A DNA stretch of 64,000 nucleotides from Ianthella basta (lineage: Eukaryota; Porifera; Demospongiae; Verongiida; Ianthellidae), in NCBI GenBank assembly GCA_964019415.1, contig OZ025890.1, positions 1,892,913-1,956,912 on the forward strand. Reading direction: 5' to 3'. The notes beneath the pieces were generated by a model, which did no database searches, was not told the origin of the DNA, and saw nothing but the letters and a program-made list of their open reading frames with translations. The position numbers were made by a program, and so were the translations under genes. Of the stretch, positions 1-12,200 are shown piece after piece. Positions within the stretch are counted from its first letter, which is position 1. Each line of letters starts with the position of its first letter.

Positions 1-106
<106 letters not shown>

Positions 107-130
107 CTCTATCAGCTGAAGGCAACTCAC

Positions 131-1564
131 TGTAGGTGGTCTTCCCCTCTTCTGCTTGGAGGAGCCTCCTTCCACCTCAATGTTCAACTTCTCCACCAAT
201 GGAATGACAAAGGACAGCTGGAGGAAGTGCCAGCAACACAAATCCAAACCAAACACAAATAACCAGAATGGAGTGTGCACAAAACACGCTAATGACGCCT
301 AATGCAGAGGGTTCACACAGGCACTGTATGCAGTAAGCAAGTACCATCACAGACATGGATAGGGTGGCTAATATTGTTGCACTAATGTGACAAGGGCACT
401 TCTGGTGCACCAAGGTGAGAGGGAGGAAGAGAGAGTGACTTACTGTTTTCCCAGTACCAGTCCCTGTGTGTAGAGGAAAGGGGAAGACAACACAGTGTGA
501 AGAGAAATAAAACTCACTCCAGGAACAGGAGGCACACTCACACACGGGCCCACACACAGTAAGAGATCAACACACACTTGTACGGGAGTAAGCTACATAA
601 GACAGCTGCTGCATTCTCTTAACTACTCGTCATGCAATTCCCAGTGCTTAAACACAGACAAGTGTAGATACACTGGGTATACCTTCTGTACATGTGCATT
701 CTATACTGTACATACTGTCCTCCATGAATGAATGCCATTAATACCATATGAATGTGCACACACTGCAATCACAGGGCACTTACGTGCTTGGCCAATCACA
801 TCCTTGCCATCGTAAATGTAGTCGTATGTCTTGTACTGGATAGGGAACATGTGTTGGATGCCCTTGGCTGCATACAGAAAATGAGGCATTTAAGTGAAAC
901 CAGTTAACACGCACACACTAACACAGCAACATGCGTAGAGCCATACTGTTTGCTACCACCAAGTGCACGTGGTGTATTAAATATACAGTAGAATATATGA
1001 CTCAGTGTTTATACAAGCAACCACACATCCCACCTTTCAGTAATGTCTTTGTGTGTTCAGAGATTCTGAAGTTCTCCAGCTGTCCCAACTCTGCATCTGA
1101 CTCTTCAACGGAGCCTGTGTCGCTGACCACTGTGACCCTCTCTAGCTCTGCCTCCTCCTCATCCAGCAGGTCATCCTCTTCCACTTGTCGGCTCCTTTTC
1201 CAGTTCCCAAATTGTCGGCCAAATGATTTCCCAGACTCACTTCCTCTGAAATTGAACTTTGCACTTCGACTCCTTCCCCATGTGACATTTTGTGCCTAAC
1301 CGTGTGCAAATACAACGCTCACGTTACTTGGATTATGGGATGGCCAGTAAAGCTCAACACACAAACAGGAGCAGATTCCTAAATCTCAGACACACATGGT
1401 CACACACATGCACACAGTAGTACATGCACACATACCATGTGTGCATGCACGCATGCGTGTGCGCACACACACACACACTACAACAAACACCACACACACA
1501 CACACACACCACACACACACACACCATACACACCACACACACACACACACTACAACAAACACCA

Positions 1565-1595
<31 letters not shown>

Positions 1596-3210
1596 CACCA
1601 GATTACTCACCTTGTTTCCTCGATCATGTTGATACCTCCTTCCCCTTGTCTCCAGACTCAGGTAGTCCATGCTGTCATCCATCTCCGAATCAACCGTCCT
1701 CACTTTTAATCCTTTCAGAGTCTTCTTCAGGTCAACATCATCTTCAGCACTACCATCCTCCCCCTCAGTGCCACTCTTCACTGTCACGTCCCCTTCAGTC
1801 GCAGTGCTGCTGTAGCACCTTGTCTCCACCTTACTCCTCCACCTGAAGGCTGGTTTCTCCTTGACCAAGGAGGCCTCTTGCACCTTGCTTGACCCCTGCA
1901 CAACACATAGCACACACACAAGCAGGCACATAAGAAGAGCTCAACGATAAGTTAAAACGAGGGGTGCATACTAGCATGGTTGAATGATGGACTGGCCTAC
2001 AGTACAATGTGTGCAAGCATATTGAAAAGATCCCCTCACCTCCTGCACAGAACACATTAGGTGGTAGGCTACAAGTAAGTATGTAGAAAGAATGGGTAGC
2101 TATTCCTTTATTCTCTGTTGTCTAAGGAATGACAGCTATAATGGTGGCACAGTGAAAACTGTCTAACACGGTCACTGTGTAAGGCTGCCACCTCTCTAAG
2201 ACAGCCAGTCTCCCTGGCCCTAGTCTAGCGTGCTAGACCAACTCCGTCCCCGGGCTACCCTGGGCCCAAATGGCATTGCAATCTACCTCTCTATAAAGGT
2301 CAATAAGAACTGGCCCACAGGCAGGTGTCACAGCCACTGTAGCATACAGACTCAATACACAGGTGGGTGTCACAGCCACTGTAGAATACATACTCGATAC
2401 ACAAAAATATATTCATGAGGTGGTTTTGGAGATGTGTCAATGATGCAACTCCACTCCGCTTCCCATCATAGAACAATGCACCTCTTTCAGTCTTTCAGGG
2501 TTGGTTTACAAAACCTGGGAGTTTTAGGCAGGTCATGATACACCGTTCACACCAATAGGCCTACATCAATGAACCGTTTGGCTCAAAGGGCTATCACTTG
2601 TGGTGCCCATATCCAGCAGTTTGCAACCAACCCCAAAACAACTGTTCCAGCCCAGCAGTGTAAACTCCCAGCAAACCAACTTGAAGAGACTGACCAGCCA
2701 TATGCATTACTGCAATTCAATGTTGTCCTACTCAGATCCAAAATATTAACCACATCAGTGAAATTGTCCTCACCGGTCACATTGAAGGTTACAGCGCAGC
2801 TAGCAGGGACATATGTTATTCATCAACTATGTCTTACTGCACACAGCCATTGTACTAAGACATGATTTTGAAGGAGAAATTAGCAGTGCCTTTATATACG
2901 TAGCTATATGGCATCCATTTGACCAACTCAGACTATAAACTATGAGCAAACATTACTGCTCATAGAGTTGGTGTTCTGTTGTTACTGTTTCAATCCCTCT
3001 ACACTGTATACGCTAGGGACTACAGCTGTACAGTCAGCCATGGTACCATGCAGTCCAGCTACTGCAGCTCAGTAGCTACAGGACACCACACACCTTCTTG
3101 CTAGTTGCTTGAGGGGCTGTAGACTTGAACCGTTTGCTGCTGGGGTCACTTCTCTCCCCGACCAGCGCAACTTGATCATTCCCTCTCTGCGCGTGCAGTC
3201 TCTTCGGCAT
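131..3210 (-). CDS. Nucleolar RNA helicase, DDX21/DDX50-like (5' part, continues off the left edge)
   Basis: DEAD-box RNA helicase; DDX21 and DDX50 are nucleolar proteins acting in rRNA synthesis and processing. Five or six exons can be placed from right to left: 3094-3210 (start MPKRLHAQRG, 39 codons), 1611-1895, 1034-1295, 784-867, 444-463 and 131-217. The phases close (0,0,1,1,0). The N-terminal part is acidic and low in complexity (EEDDLLDEEEAELE). Then come FRISEHTKTLLK, the Q-motif-like FPIQYKTYDYIYDGKDVIGQA, motif I ARTGTGKT and LSFVIPLVEKL, in the order and wording of DDX21. The DEAD box, helicase C domain and GUCT region would lie beyond base 1. The exon at 444-463 is only 20 nt long and carries motif I. 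The start codon is 245 bp from the aldolase start on the other strand. The first-exon assignment is inferred from phase and basic composition. Confidence 0.83.
1468..1600. repeat. (CA)n microsatellite cluster in the helicase gene intron
   Basis: Several (CA)n runs are separated by CTACAACAAACAC spacers; the block CACTACAACAAACACCACAC occurs twice, at about 1486 and 1547. It lies in the intron between exons 1034-1295 and 1611-1895, right beside the latter's splice donor. Confidence 0.95.
2316..2402. repeat. Two-copy tandem repeat of about 42 bp
   Basis: GGTGTCACAGCCACTGTAG is followed by ATACA(G/T)ACTC(A/G)ATACAC and repeated once with few changes. It lies in the first intron of the DDX21-like gene (about 1896-3093), where no other feature was recognised. 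Confidence 0.8.
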
Positions 3211-3455
3211 TTCGGTTATGGAGCGCCTGCACGACGCAAAGGGAAGGGACGACCGCGACCACGCTACCTGCAATCCACGTGCGTACATGAGGATTTCCCT
3301 ATAATAAACACTGATCAGCGTAAAGGCGTGTCCAACAAGAGGTCACTGCAGTCAAAGGGCTTCTCCTCTTCCGCTCACCCGAGCTATACTTCCCCTCTCT
3401 CCACTGGTGCCTCACAACTCGTCCAGTTCGACCAACGTCACAGAAAGGAGCTACC
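3211..3455. promoter_or_regulatory. Probable bidirectional promoter, DDX21-like / aldolase
   Basis: 245 bp separate two divergent start codons. The segment is richer in CpG (GCGCAACTTG, GCGCGTGCAG, GACGACCGCGACC) than its surroundings and lacks a clear TATA box. The role is inferred from position and composition only. Confidence 0.4.
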
Positions 3456-4541
3456 ATGTCTGGAACCTGGCTTACCGACGAACAGAAGAAGAACCTCGCT
3501 AGCGTTGCGAAGGCCATTGTAGCGCCGGGCAAGGGTATCCTTGCAGCAGACGAGAGCGCTGGAACAATGGGCAAGCGACTCGCCAACATTGGTTTGGAGA
3601 ACACTGAAGAAAACCGCCGCGCCTACCGCCAAGTTCTCTTCACCACGGACAAGGTGGTCGCGAAAAACATCAGCGCCGTCATCCTCTTCCACGAAACCGT
3701 GTACCAGAAGACGGACGATGGTGTTCCATTCATGCAGCTGCTGAAGGAGAGGGGCCTCATCCCCGGCATCAAGCTGGACAAGGGCGTAGTCCAGCTATCC
3801 GGCACCAACGGGGAGACCACCACACAGGGCCTGGACGACCTGGGGAAGAGAGTTGAGCAGTACGTCAAGGATGGCTGCCAGTTTGCCAAGTGGAGGTGTG
3901 TGCTCAAGATTGGGCCCGGCATGCCGTCGGAGCTTGCAGTGATGGAAAATGCCAATGTTCTAGCCCGCTACGCCAGCATCTGCCAGACAGGCGGCCTTGT
4001 CCCCATTGTGGAGCCGGAGATTCTAGTTGACGGAGACCACGATCTGGCCCAGTGCATTGCAGCATCAGAGCGTGTCCTCTCGGCTCAGTACAAAGCACTC
4101 ATGGACCATCACGTGTACCTCGAAGGGACCCTCCTCAAGCCCAACATGGTACTCCCAGGGTACCAGTGCCCCACCAAATACACTCCAGAGGATGTCGCCG
4201 AGGCCACTGTCCGCGTCTTCCAGCGTACCATCCCGGTTGCTGTTCCAGGGGTCACCTTCCTCTCTGGTGGCCAGTCTGAAGTGGTAGCCACTGTACATCT
4301 GAATGCAATCAACAAATATGATGCCGTGAAGCCGTGGGCTCTCACCTTCTCTTACGGTCGTGCGTTGCAGGCCAGTGTGTTGGATGCATGGAAGGGAAAG
4401 AAGGAGAATACCAAGGCTGCTCAAGACGCTCTCATCTTCAGGGCCCAGTGCAATGGGCTTGCTGCTCTGGGGAAGTACGAAGGAGAAGACACGGCTGGGG
4501 CTGCCGCTGCATCCCTCTTTGTTGCCGATCATCAATACTAG
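3456..4541 (+). CDS. Fructose-bisphosphate aldolase, class I
   Basis: Glycolytic and gluconeogenic enzyme that splits fructose 1,6-bisphosphate into dihydroxyacetone phosphate and glyceraldehyde 3-phosphate in the cytosol. A single uninterrupted frame of 361 residues matches the roughly 363-residue animal enzymes end to end. Visible landmarks are [16 protein letters not shown] (27-41), the substrate-binding FAKWR (K145), EPEIL (186-190), the Schiff-base lysine in [10 protein letters not shown] (K228), and the conserved C-terminal tyrosine (HQY end) that shapes fructose-bisphosphate specificity. The start sits in a good Kozak context (GCTACCATGT). Unlike every other complete host gene here it has no coding intron. 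No poly(A) remnant follows the stop, so a retrocopy origin is not directly shown. It faces the DDX21-like gene head to head. Confidence 0.97.
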   Translation: MSGTWLTDEQKKNLASVAKAIVAPGKGILAADESAGTMGKRLANIGLENTEENRRAYRQVLFTTDKVVAKNISAVILFHETVYQKTDDGVPFMQLLKERGLIPGIKLDKGVVQLSGTNGETTTQGLDDLGKRVEQYVKDGCQFAKWRCVLKIGPGMPSELAVMENANVLARYASICQTGGLVPIVEPEILVDGDHDLAQCIAASERVLSAQYKALMDHHVYLEGTLLKPNMVLPGYQCPTKYTPEDVAEATVRVFQRTIPVAVPGVTFLSGGQSEVVATVHLNAINKYDAVKPWALTFSYGRALQASVLDAWKGKKENTKAAQDALIFRAQCNGLAALGKYEGEDTAGAAAASLFVADHQY

Positions 4542-6205
4542 GTCAGCTAAAATGCATACTGAACTGGATAGTCAATGGAACAACTCATTTAAGCATCTCT
4601 ATAGTATGTAAAACCCTATTTCCATAATTCATTCATTATGCTATAATTGTATACAGTTCAATGAGATGTACTACAAGGGCTCTCTCTGTGCGTCAACTTG
4701 TGCATGAAGCTAAGTATAATCTGTCGATATGTGGTATGCATAATTATGCATGTCAGCACGTGAGCAAGAGCTGTGCTGATGCATGCAGAATGTATAAAAG
4801 TTATTGACTGTGAAGTACATGTGTTGTAGTTATGTACACATACCAGATGCCTGTGGTGCCTAATGAAGCAATATGAGAGTTTGGTGTTATTAGCTTTTGA
4901 TGGTGAATTATTGTTAATTATAATATAGAGCAAATGCAAATGGTCCAGGTGCATGCATCCTTCCAAATGGGCACTTCGGACATGGGTGTGCAAAGGAGCA
5001 TAGGGACCAAGTAGGAGCGGCCTTTATGATCCAAAAGCATACTGCACTGATACAGTATCGTGATGCAGGTCTTACTAATGCATGTATGTGGTGGGAGGAG
5101 GCCGGACCAGCCTGCTCTCTTCATGGGGACATGTACATTGGATCATCTGGCTGGAAGCAGCAAGGAAAAGTATATGTCTCCTAGCTCTCTTGAAGCTGAC
5201 AGATATGCCACAGGACCTGTACGTGAGTAAGCTAAGCTTATAATTAAGTTATGATGAGTAGGAAAGCTCATTGCCCCACTGCACCTGCTGAAATGGGGCA
5301 CGAATGAAAGACAATAAATGCATCTAGCTATTAACCTTATAACTACTCTGGTTAGAACCATGCACTCTTTAAGTCTGTGAATGAGACACATACGTATATT
5401 GTGTGCTATATCAACACATGGTATGTACTGCCTATAGGAACACTAGCAGCAGCACTGGCTGCAAACTGTGCCAGTCAGCGTCTTCCCACTGAAATGGTTA
5501 CTGCTTTGATGCCAACATAGCACAAGAGACTACCATTCCCTAAAGAAGGCGACAGATGCAGGCAGAGGACAGATGATTAATATGGCCATAATCACATTCA
5601 TAGTTTGCTCTGACCTGATATGCATAAATATATTCTCCACCATGATCCTGGTGTAGTGTGTGGTGGCCGTCTCACATATGCTACTCTGGGCCCCCTGCAT
5701 GCCCAAACTAGGGGACAATCATGCAATATCGCATGAACACCAGGAACTTAGTGGGGTGTAGCTATGTGCCATCTCATATATCGCTTCCCATCTATATACA
5801 CAGGCTAAGTATGCATTTGTGTATAATTATTGCAATTGCCCTCACATACAAAGATCAGTGCTATTGCATATGCATGAGTGTTTCCAGTATTGAATTGATT
5901 TGGTACCTATAATTACATGCTGAGGCTGCACTTCACATCCCCACAGTCACAGATGTCTACTAGGGTGAGGCATTGTTCTCTCTTATTAGGTTGTGCAACT
6001 GTCTCCTAATAATCATATTCATTATCAAGGACATTAAATTCATAGAGTGTGAATTGCGTTGGCCCTAGATAATAGCTGATGAAGCTGGTCCATTCCTATG
6101 CAGCTGCCGTTTGATTCACTGCACTTCTCAGGACCTGTTGAAGAAGACTGACCACTCGTGCCAGGACCTGACCACCGAGTCACTGGGGGATTAATCAAAA
6201 GAAGG
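4542..6205. other. Intergenic stretch, aldolase to gene A
   Basis: AT-rich sequence with the aldolase 3' flank and the gene A upstream region. Short frames here are under 85 codons and show no recognisable protein. Palindromic GCATGC/TGCATGCA words are frequent. No gene, RNA gene or clear repeat family was recognised. Confidence 0.6.
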
Positions 6206-9200
6206 ATGCCAGCCTTTGGCCTCCTATCACTGGCTCTGCCACTTCTGGTGCTGCTCGTTAGCTGTTACAACACGGTGGAAGCTGGCCACGGGTAAGGCAG
6301 TAGGGCTACAGCTTATAAAGCAGATGGTAAAGTTTAGGCCTAATGGCCAACAGCTGCACATATACACCAGTAGCATGCTTGTGTGCTAGCTACCAAGGCA
6401 GGATTGCTAAAGGTGGCAATGTACACAGACGGAGCTTCGATAGAAAATGTGCTGAACCCAACTGCATGGGCCTTTAATAGTTTTAGCAGCCCAAATCGAA
6501 ACGATCGCTCACTTTGGTAGTCTGTCAGCTTTCGTAATAGCATGATAACTAATGGGCTGACGTGCAGCAACCGATAATAGTGAAACAACTATGCAGCGAG
6601 TTAAGCTTTTAGCTATCTATGATCAGTAAAGCTGCTCTTCACAGGGAACCCAACCGTGGACTACTCAATGACGTCATTGTTTAGATAAAATGGCCGTTTT
6701 GAGCGGATTGTTGCTGCTCGCAAAATGCTGCAAGACTTAGAGCCTGAAATTAGTACTTATAGGTGTACTTGAGGTTTCTCTGTTCTAAGCAGGCTTTTGA
6801 ATAGGCATATGCAATTCGTAATTCCGATAAGTTTAAGGCGGGGCGGGATGGAGGTGGTTTTTGAGTGCTTTAGATAAGATATTGGCCTAAAGCAAGAAGA
6901 TATGCGTCTGCTCCTCAGAACTATCTGTAAAATACTCGTGCAGTTATTAAAAAAAATAATTAGCAAGGTCACTAAGTTTGAAGCTAAGTTTGACTCCGTA
7001 TGGTGTACATCCCACACGTCCTCATGGGTGGCTTCATTTGCCAGTTTTAGCCACTGATCCATGTACTAGTGCATACTAAAAACCACTGCCATTTCTACAT
7101 AGACAGCACTGCTGCTGTCTGGTAGCTAGCTAGTCTGGCTTAGAATGTACAAAGATTGTCCAAAAGTGTTGGGAGGTGGGAAGGCACAGAATTCACACAC
7201 TTTTTGATCCCAATATACAGTGGAAGTTATTGTAGCTGCCATTTTCTCTTTATCTGTTACTGAAGGTGGTGCTATGGTGCAGTTCAAAGCCAGAGGTTGG
7301 AGTACTATCAAAGCTGCACCTCCTACAGAACTTGCACCTGGTTCAGATGCTCTAGGAAAAGAAGTTGTAGCCAGCGACATAGATGGGTCCCCTATACTTA
7401 CTATATCTCATTCTGCTGCCATGGATATCAAGGACCCAACTGTCATTCATGTAAGTGAGTGTGCCATGGCGCATTAGGTGCATCTTCTATAGGTCTGTAT
7501 TCACTGTATTACTAGTTGTGTGCATGTGTGTGTGTGTGTCCGTGCATGTGTGCGTGCATGCGTGTGTGCGTATTTATGCATGCATGCATGCTTGTGTGAA
7601 ACACATGTTAGTGTATTAGTCTATTTCTGGGCACGGCTTCATGACATGAGTTCACTTGGGCCGATTCAACAACTATCTGTTTAGTTGTATCTACTTTGCT
7701 CTGTATGTGGTCTGTGGCCTTGAGTAGGTTGTCACTGGCCATTGATGAAATACTTTGTGAAAGAACACAAATGTAGCTACCTCCGTCCACAATCACCTTG
7801 AATGCATCTTCTTATCAAATTGCTCCCTCTCCACATGTGCAGACAATTGCTATGGCAGTTGTGGGAATGGCTGGTGTGGTGGACCAGCTAGGTGTAGCTG
7901 TCATTCTGGATGGAGGGGAGACCGATGTGACCAGTGTGAGTTACAGGGGATTATGTTGATCAGAGATCTGGGCAGGAAATTGTTCAATTGATATTGTATC
8001 ACCCACTACAGCAAGCAGATGTAACAAATTCTATTATACGTACATATAGCTTTGTGGAAGGTGTTTCACATTGAGGGCACTGTATATTGTGCATCTAGCC
8101 CACAGTGGAGTTTTCATAGTGAATTAATTATACTCAACTTGCATTAATACTATGTAGCAGCCAATAACATTTCGGAAGGTGCAGCGATGGTGACTATTTA
8201 CTGTAGCCTGGTGTTGCTGGATATTATACCAACTGGTCTGGTCAGCACATAATAACCTGCATGGTTTAGATCCAGATTTATGGACTCTATCTGTGACTCA
8301 GCACTAATCATGTGTCCTCCAGCCAATGGGATCCTTTGTAACAGGTCACATGACTGAAGGATGAATTGCTTATTGCACATTTCAGAGCACATTAAATAGT
8401 TAAGACACACTTTCAACTACGTACATATTCCATTCCTGAATGTACGCAGCTTGCTAGCCAAAAACAATTCAGTGCACTCGTAACCTTGACCTTTATTGCA
8501 TCATCCCCAAGCACTACAATTAAACAGCTTAACGCTCTACCAACCATGGTCTAAATATTACTTAAGAGCATCTGGATGTGATGCATTTACTGTATGCATT
8601 ATTCACAATTGAAAGCCAGGCCAATAGATTTTTGGACAGATGCAGTATTTGTTCTGTTGTGTGCGCAGTTCGTATGAAAGGTATAATTTTATATCATCTT
8701 TATTACTGGTGCCTCTGACTTTGTCACATGCATGTGTACAGGGTACTGTCCCGATGGTTGTGTTCAAGGTTGGTGTGTTGGAGCAAACAGATGCAGATGT
8801 CAACCTGGATGGAGGGGAAGCCGTTGTGAGCAGTGTGAGTTACAGGGCGCCGTGGTCCATGCATTGACTATACATCCTACTGTATACGCTTTAACTTTTG
8901 TGGGGTTAAACTTTCTTGTTTTTTGCGGATCAGCAACCATCTGCGAAAGTTTCACTCTGCGTAAACTTACACAAGGCTTTATTTCTCCTGCTTGAGACTC
9001 TGCAACTGCGTGAAGTAAAACCGTGAAAACTGCAAAACATTTAACCCCACAGAAGTGTAACGTATACAGTATTAACTTACTAGTGCCTTTGAATAAGTTG
9101 TATGTACTGTATGCAGGGTACTGCCCAGATGGCTGTGGAAATGGTCGATGTGTTGGAGCAAACAGGTGCTCTTGTAACAGTGGGTGGACTGGGAGCACAT

Positions 9201-12200
9201 GCAATACAGGTTTGTATGTGTGTGTGAAGGACATGTGTCAATGCTCATGTATTACAGTATATGTACTGGGGGTGTAAGTCTGTGCCGGTTGTACGTGTGT
9301 GTGTGTGTGTGTGTGTGTTATATGTATGTGTGTTGTGTGTATACCATAGCTGTAGACTGTTTTGTAACTTACACTTTGTATGCTGTACACTGCCTCTCAC
9401 GATCAGATGTGAACGAGTGTCAACATTCAAGTACGTGTCATCAGATATGCTCGAATACAGCGGGGTCCTACAGGTGCAGTTGCTACAATGGCTATCAGCT
9501 TCGAAGTGATCAGCATAATTGTGAAGGTACGAAAATTGTTGTCCTCTGTGTTGTTTGTGCTGTACAGCTTTGAAGGATATGTGTACATGGTCTGTAATTG
9601 TCTTGTATATTTGTATGCAGATTTTAATGAGTGCAATGTTAGGAATGGAGGTTGTCAGCATGTCTGCTCTAACACTGTGGGTTCATATGGATGCAGCTGT
9701 AACCACGGATACCGCCTTGGGAGAGATGAACATAACTGTGAAGGTATGTATGCACGCACTGAAGAGCAAAAGTCCATGTGGTGGTTTATATAGTAGCTGA
9801 TTCTGTGCATGCTCCAATCAGTGTGGTTCTTTGTGTAGAAATTGATGAATGTGCTGAGCACATCCACAATTGTGACCAGAACTGCCACAACACTGCTGGG
9901 TCATACTACTGTGATTGCTACACTGGATACCGGCTGGCTGAGGATAGACACAGCTGCCTGGGTAGGGTATGAGTGTGTGATGTATATACAGTATGTACTG
10001 TACACATACTGTACATACTGTATAGTATAGTAGTATACTGTATAGTACAGTATGTACTGTACACATACTGTACTGTACTGTACTGCCAAATAGGCCCACT
10101 GTTTCTTCATGCATACACATATACATGGTATGTATGCTTTGTTCATTTGCTTGCAATAGATATTGATGAATGTGCTGAATCAAGTGATGGATGTCATCAT
10201 AGCTGTCACAATACCATTGGGTCTTATTTCTGCTCCTGCGACGTTGGATATCAACTTGTGTCAGATCAGCACAACTGTGTAGGTATGTGCGTATAGGTGG
10301 GAGCACTCTGTGTGACTGTGTTGTGGTGCTGTTGGTGGATTTCTGGAAAAGCTGAATATTCATTGCACCCTTGGCTCCTATGGTGAGGTTGTAGCATCTA
10401 AAAGGACAATAGTCCACTTCAGCATTTGCCCTTACAAGCCATTATCTTCCTCAGGGATACTAAAGCCATAAGAGAATTGTGTTATCCTATTCTAGTACAG
10501 TATGTACAGGAGTGATAGAATTGTGCTCACAGAAATGCTGTATTTGCCAAGTTCCCTCTCATCAGAGGTAAATCTCATTTGCATTCTCACACATAGATGT
10601 TGATGAATGCAGCTTGGTGAATGGTGGATGTGAGCAAAACTGTCACAATATGATTGGCTCGTACAGTTGTTCCTGCAATATTGGATTTGAGCTTGCAGAC
10701 AATCTGCATGACTGCCCAGGTCAGTGGATAATTGCATGGAGTCAATCATACCATTACATGTAGCTTTTAAGTTGTGTTGTATTTCTCTAGCGTGATATCT
10801 GTATAAGTTTTTTTTCTGGCGAGACTATAGTTATTTTTCACCTTAGCTAGCTAACTTAAACCTCTGTACACCTCTGAATCGTTCTTCTTGCAGATGTTGA
10901 TGAGTGTGAGAGATCCCTTCACACCTGTCCACAGAGGTGTGGCAACATTATTGGGAGCTACTTCTGTTTTTGTAACAGTGGATATTACCTGGACTCAGAT
11001 GGACAGACCTGCATAGGTAATTAGGTATACATTCTGCATACTAACAAAGTGGAGTGCACCTGGTCTTTCTATATAGTGGCACTGCATGAACCGTGTTTGA
11101 ATGTACAGTCAAATCTGAGCACTCTGATATACATAATGACTAAAAGAAGAGAAACGGCACACACTCGTTTTGGGATCATTGGATGTACATTAGTTTAGGC
11201 CACTCAACATTATTCATATACCCACACTGGTGTGCTATCTTCGGCATTGTCCATCTCCATCTATTTCGACACTGTTTGTGTGACCAGCGAGAGTAGCTAC
11301 GTATATCTAGCTTCTTTGTTCAGTTACTGTACGGTCCTTTTGCAATGACACTCTTTTGCACTCATTTGAGGAAAGACGGACTTTCTAGAACTGTTCTGAC
11401 ACTTGCCATTGTCCGTACCATCCACTGATACTCTAGCCAGCCACTTGCCTTAAATTGCTGCCACATGACGCAGCATACGGATGCCTACCTATGGTGGGCT
11501 TTCCTGCTTGTATTAATACCAATACTGTATCTAACACATAATCAGTTTTGTCAGTAGCTGATTCTTGTGCAACCTTGTGTCCTTACAGAGTTTACTCCTG
11601 CTGCTCTGAACCATGTGCCCACTCCCAACCCTGCCTCCCAGGCCCTGCTTGAGAATGTCTCATGTGCAGAAGATCTCTGTCAGTGTGTACGAAGTAAATT
11701 TGCACGTTTCCTAGAAAATGACTATATTCAAGGAGGAATCACGGATGAAGGGAATATTTTAAAAGCATTTCTCAATCCTCAGAAATTGCTAACAGCATTT
11801 GACATCTTGAGTGGATTCACTGATGGAGAGGTGTCCGTGGTGCTTCCAGTAGACACTCGTATAGAACTGATTTCGTACGACTGTACAGAAGATACTCTGT
11901 CTATCAGAACCTTTCCTGGTGGAGAAATACTGGTGTTTCCAACCTTCATCACTCTCTCCAATGTGGTTACCTCTGCTGTTGTAAGGGACATAAATAGCCC
12001 CATGGCCGACTCCGTCACATTTGAAGGAGAGGTTTCCTTCGGTGGCACCGACTACATCATGCGTGTCATTGCATCAGACAGCAATGTTAGGTCCATTGAA
12101 GCTAGTTTCTCGGAAGAGGGTTTCAATCTATTTAACTTGTTGGATGATTTTGGAAGTAGTGCATTTGGCCAAATTCTATCTAATTCTCGAGTGTCAGTGA

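Noticed and set aside
7220..7477. 85-codon frame over the EMI-like exon
   Set aside because: It does not join the signal-peptide exon in phase and lacks the cysteine pattern seen in the phase-2 reading.
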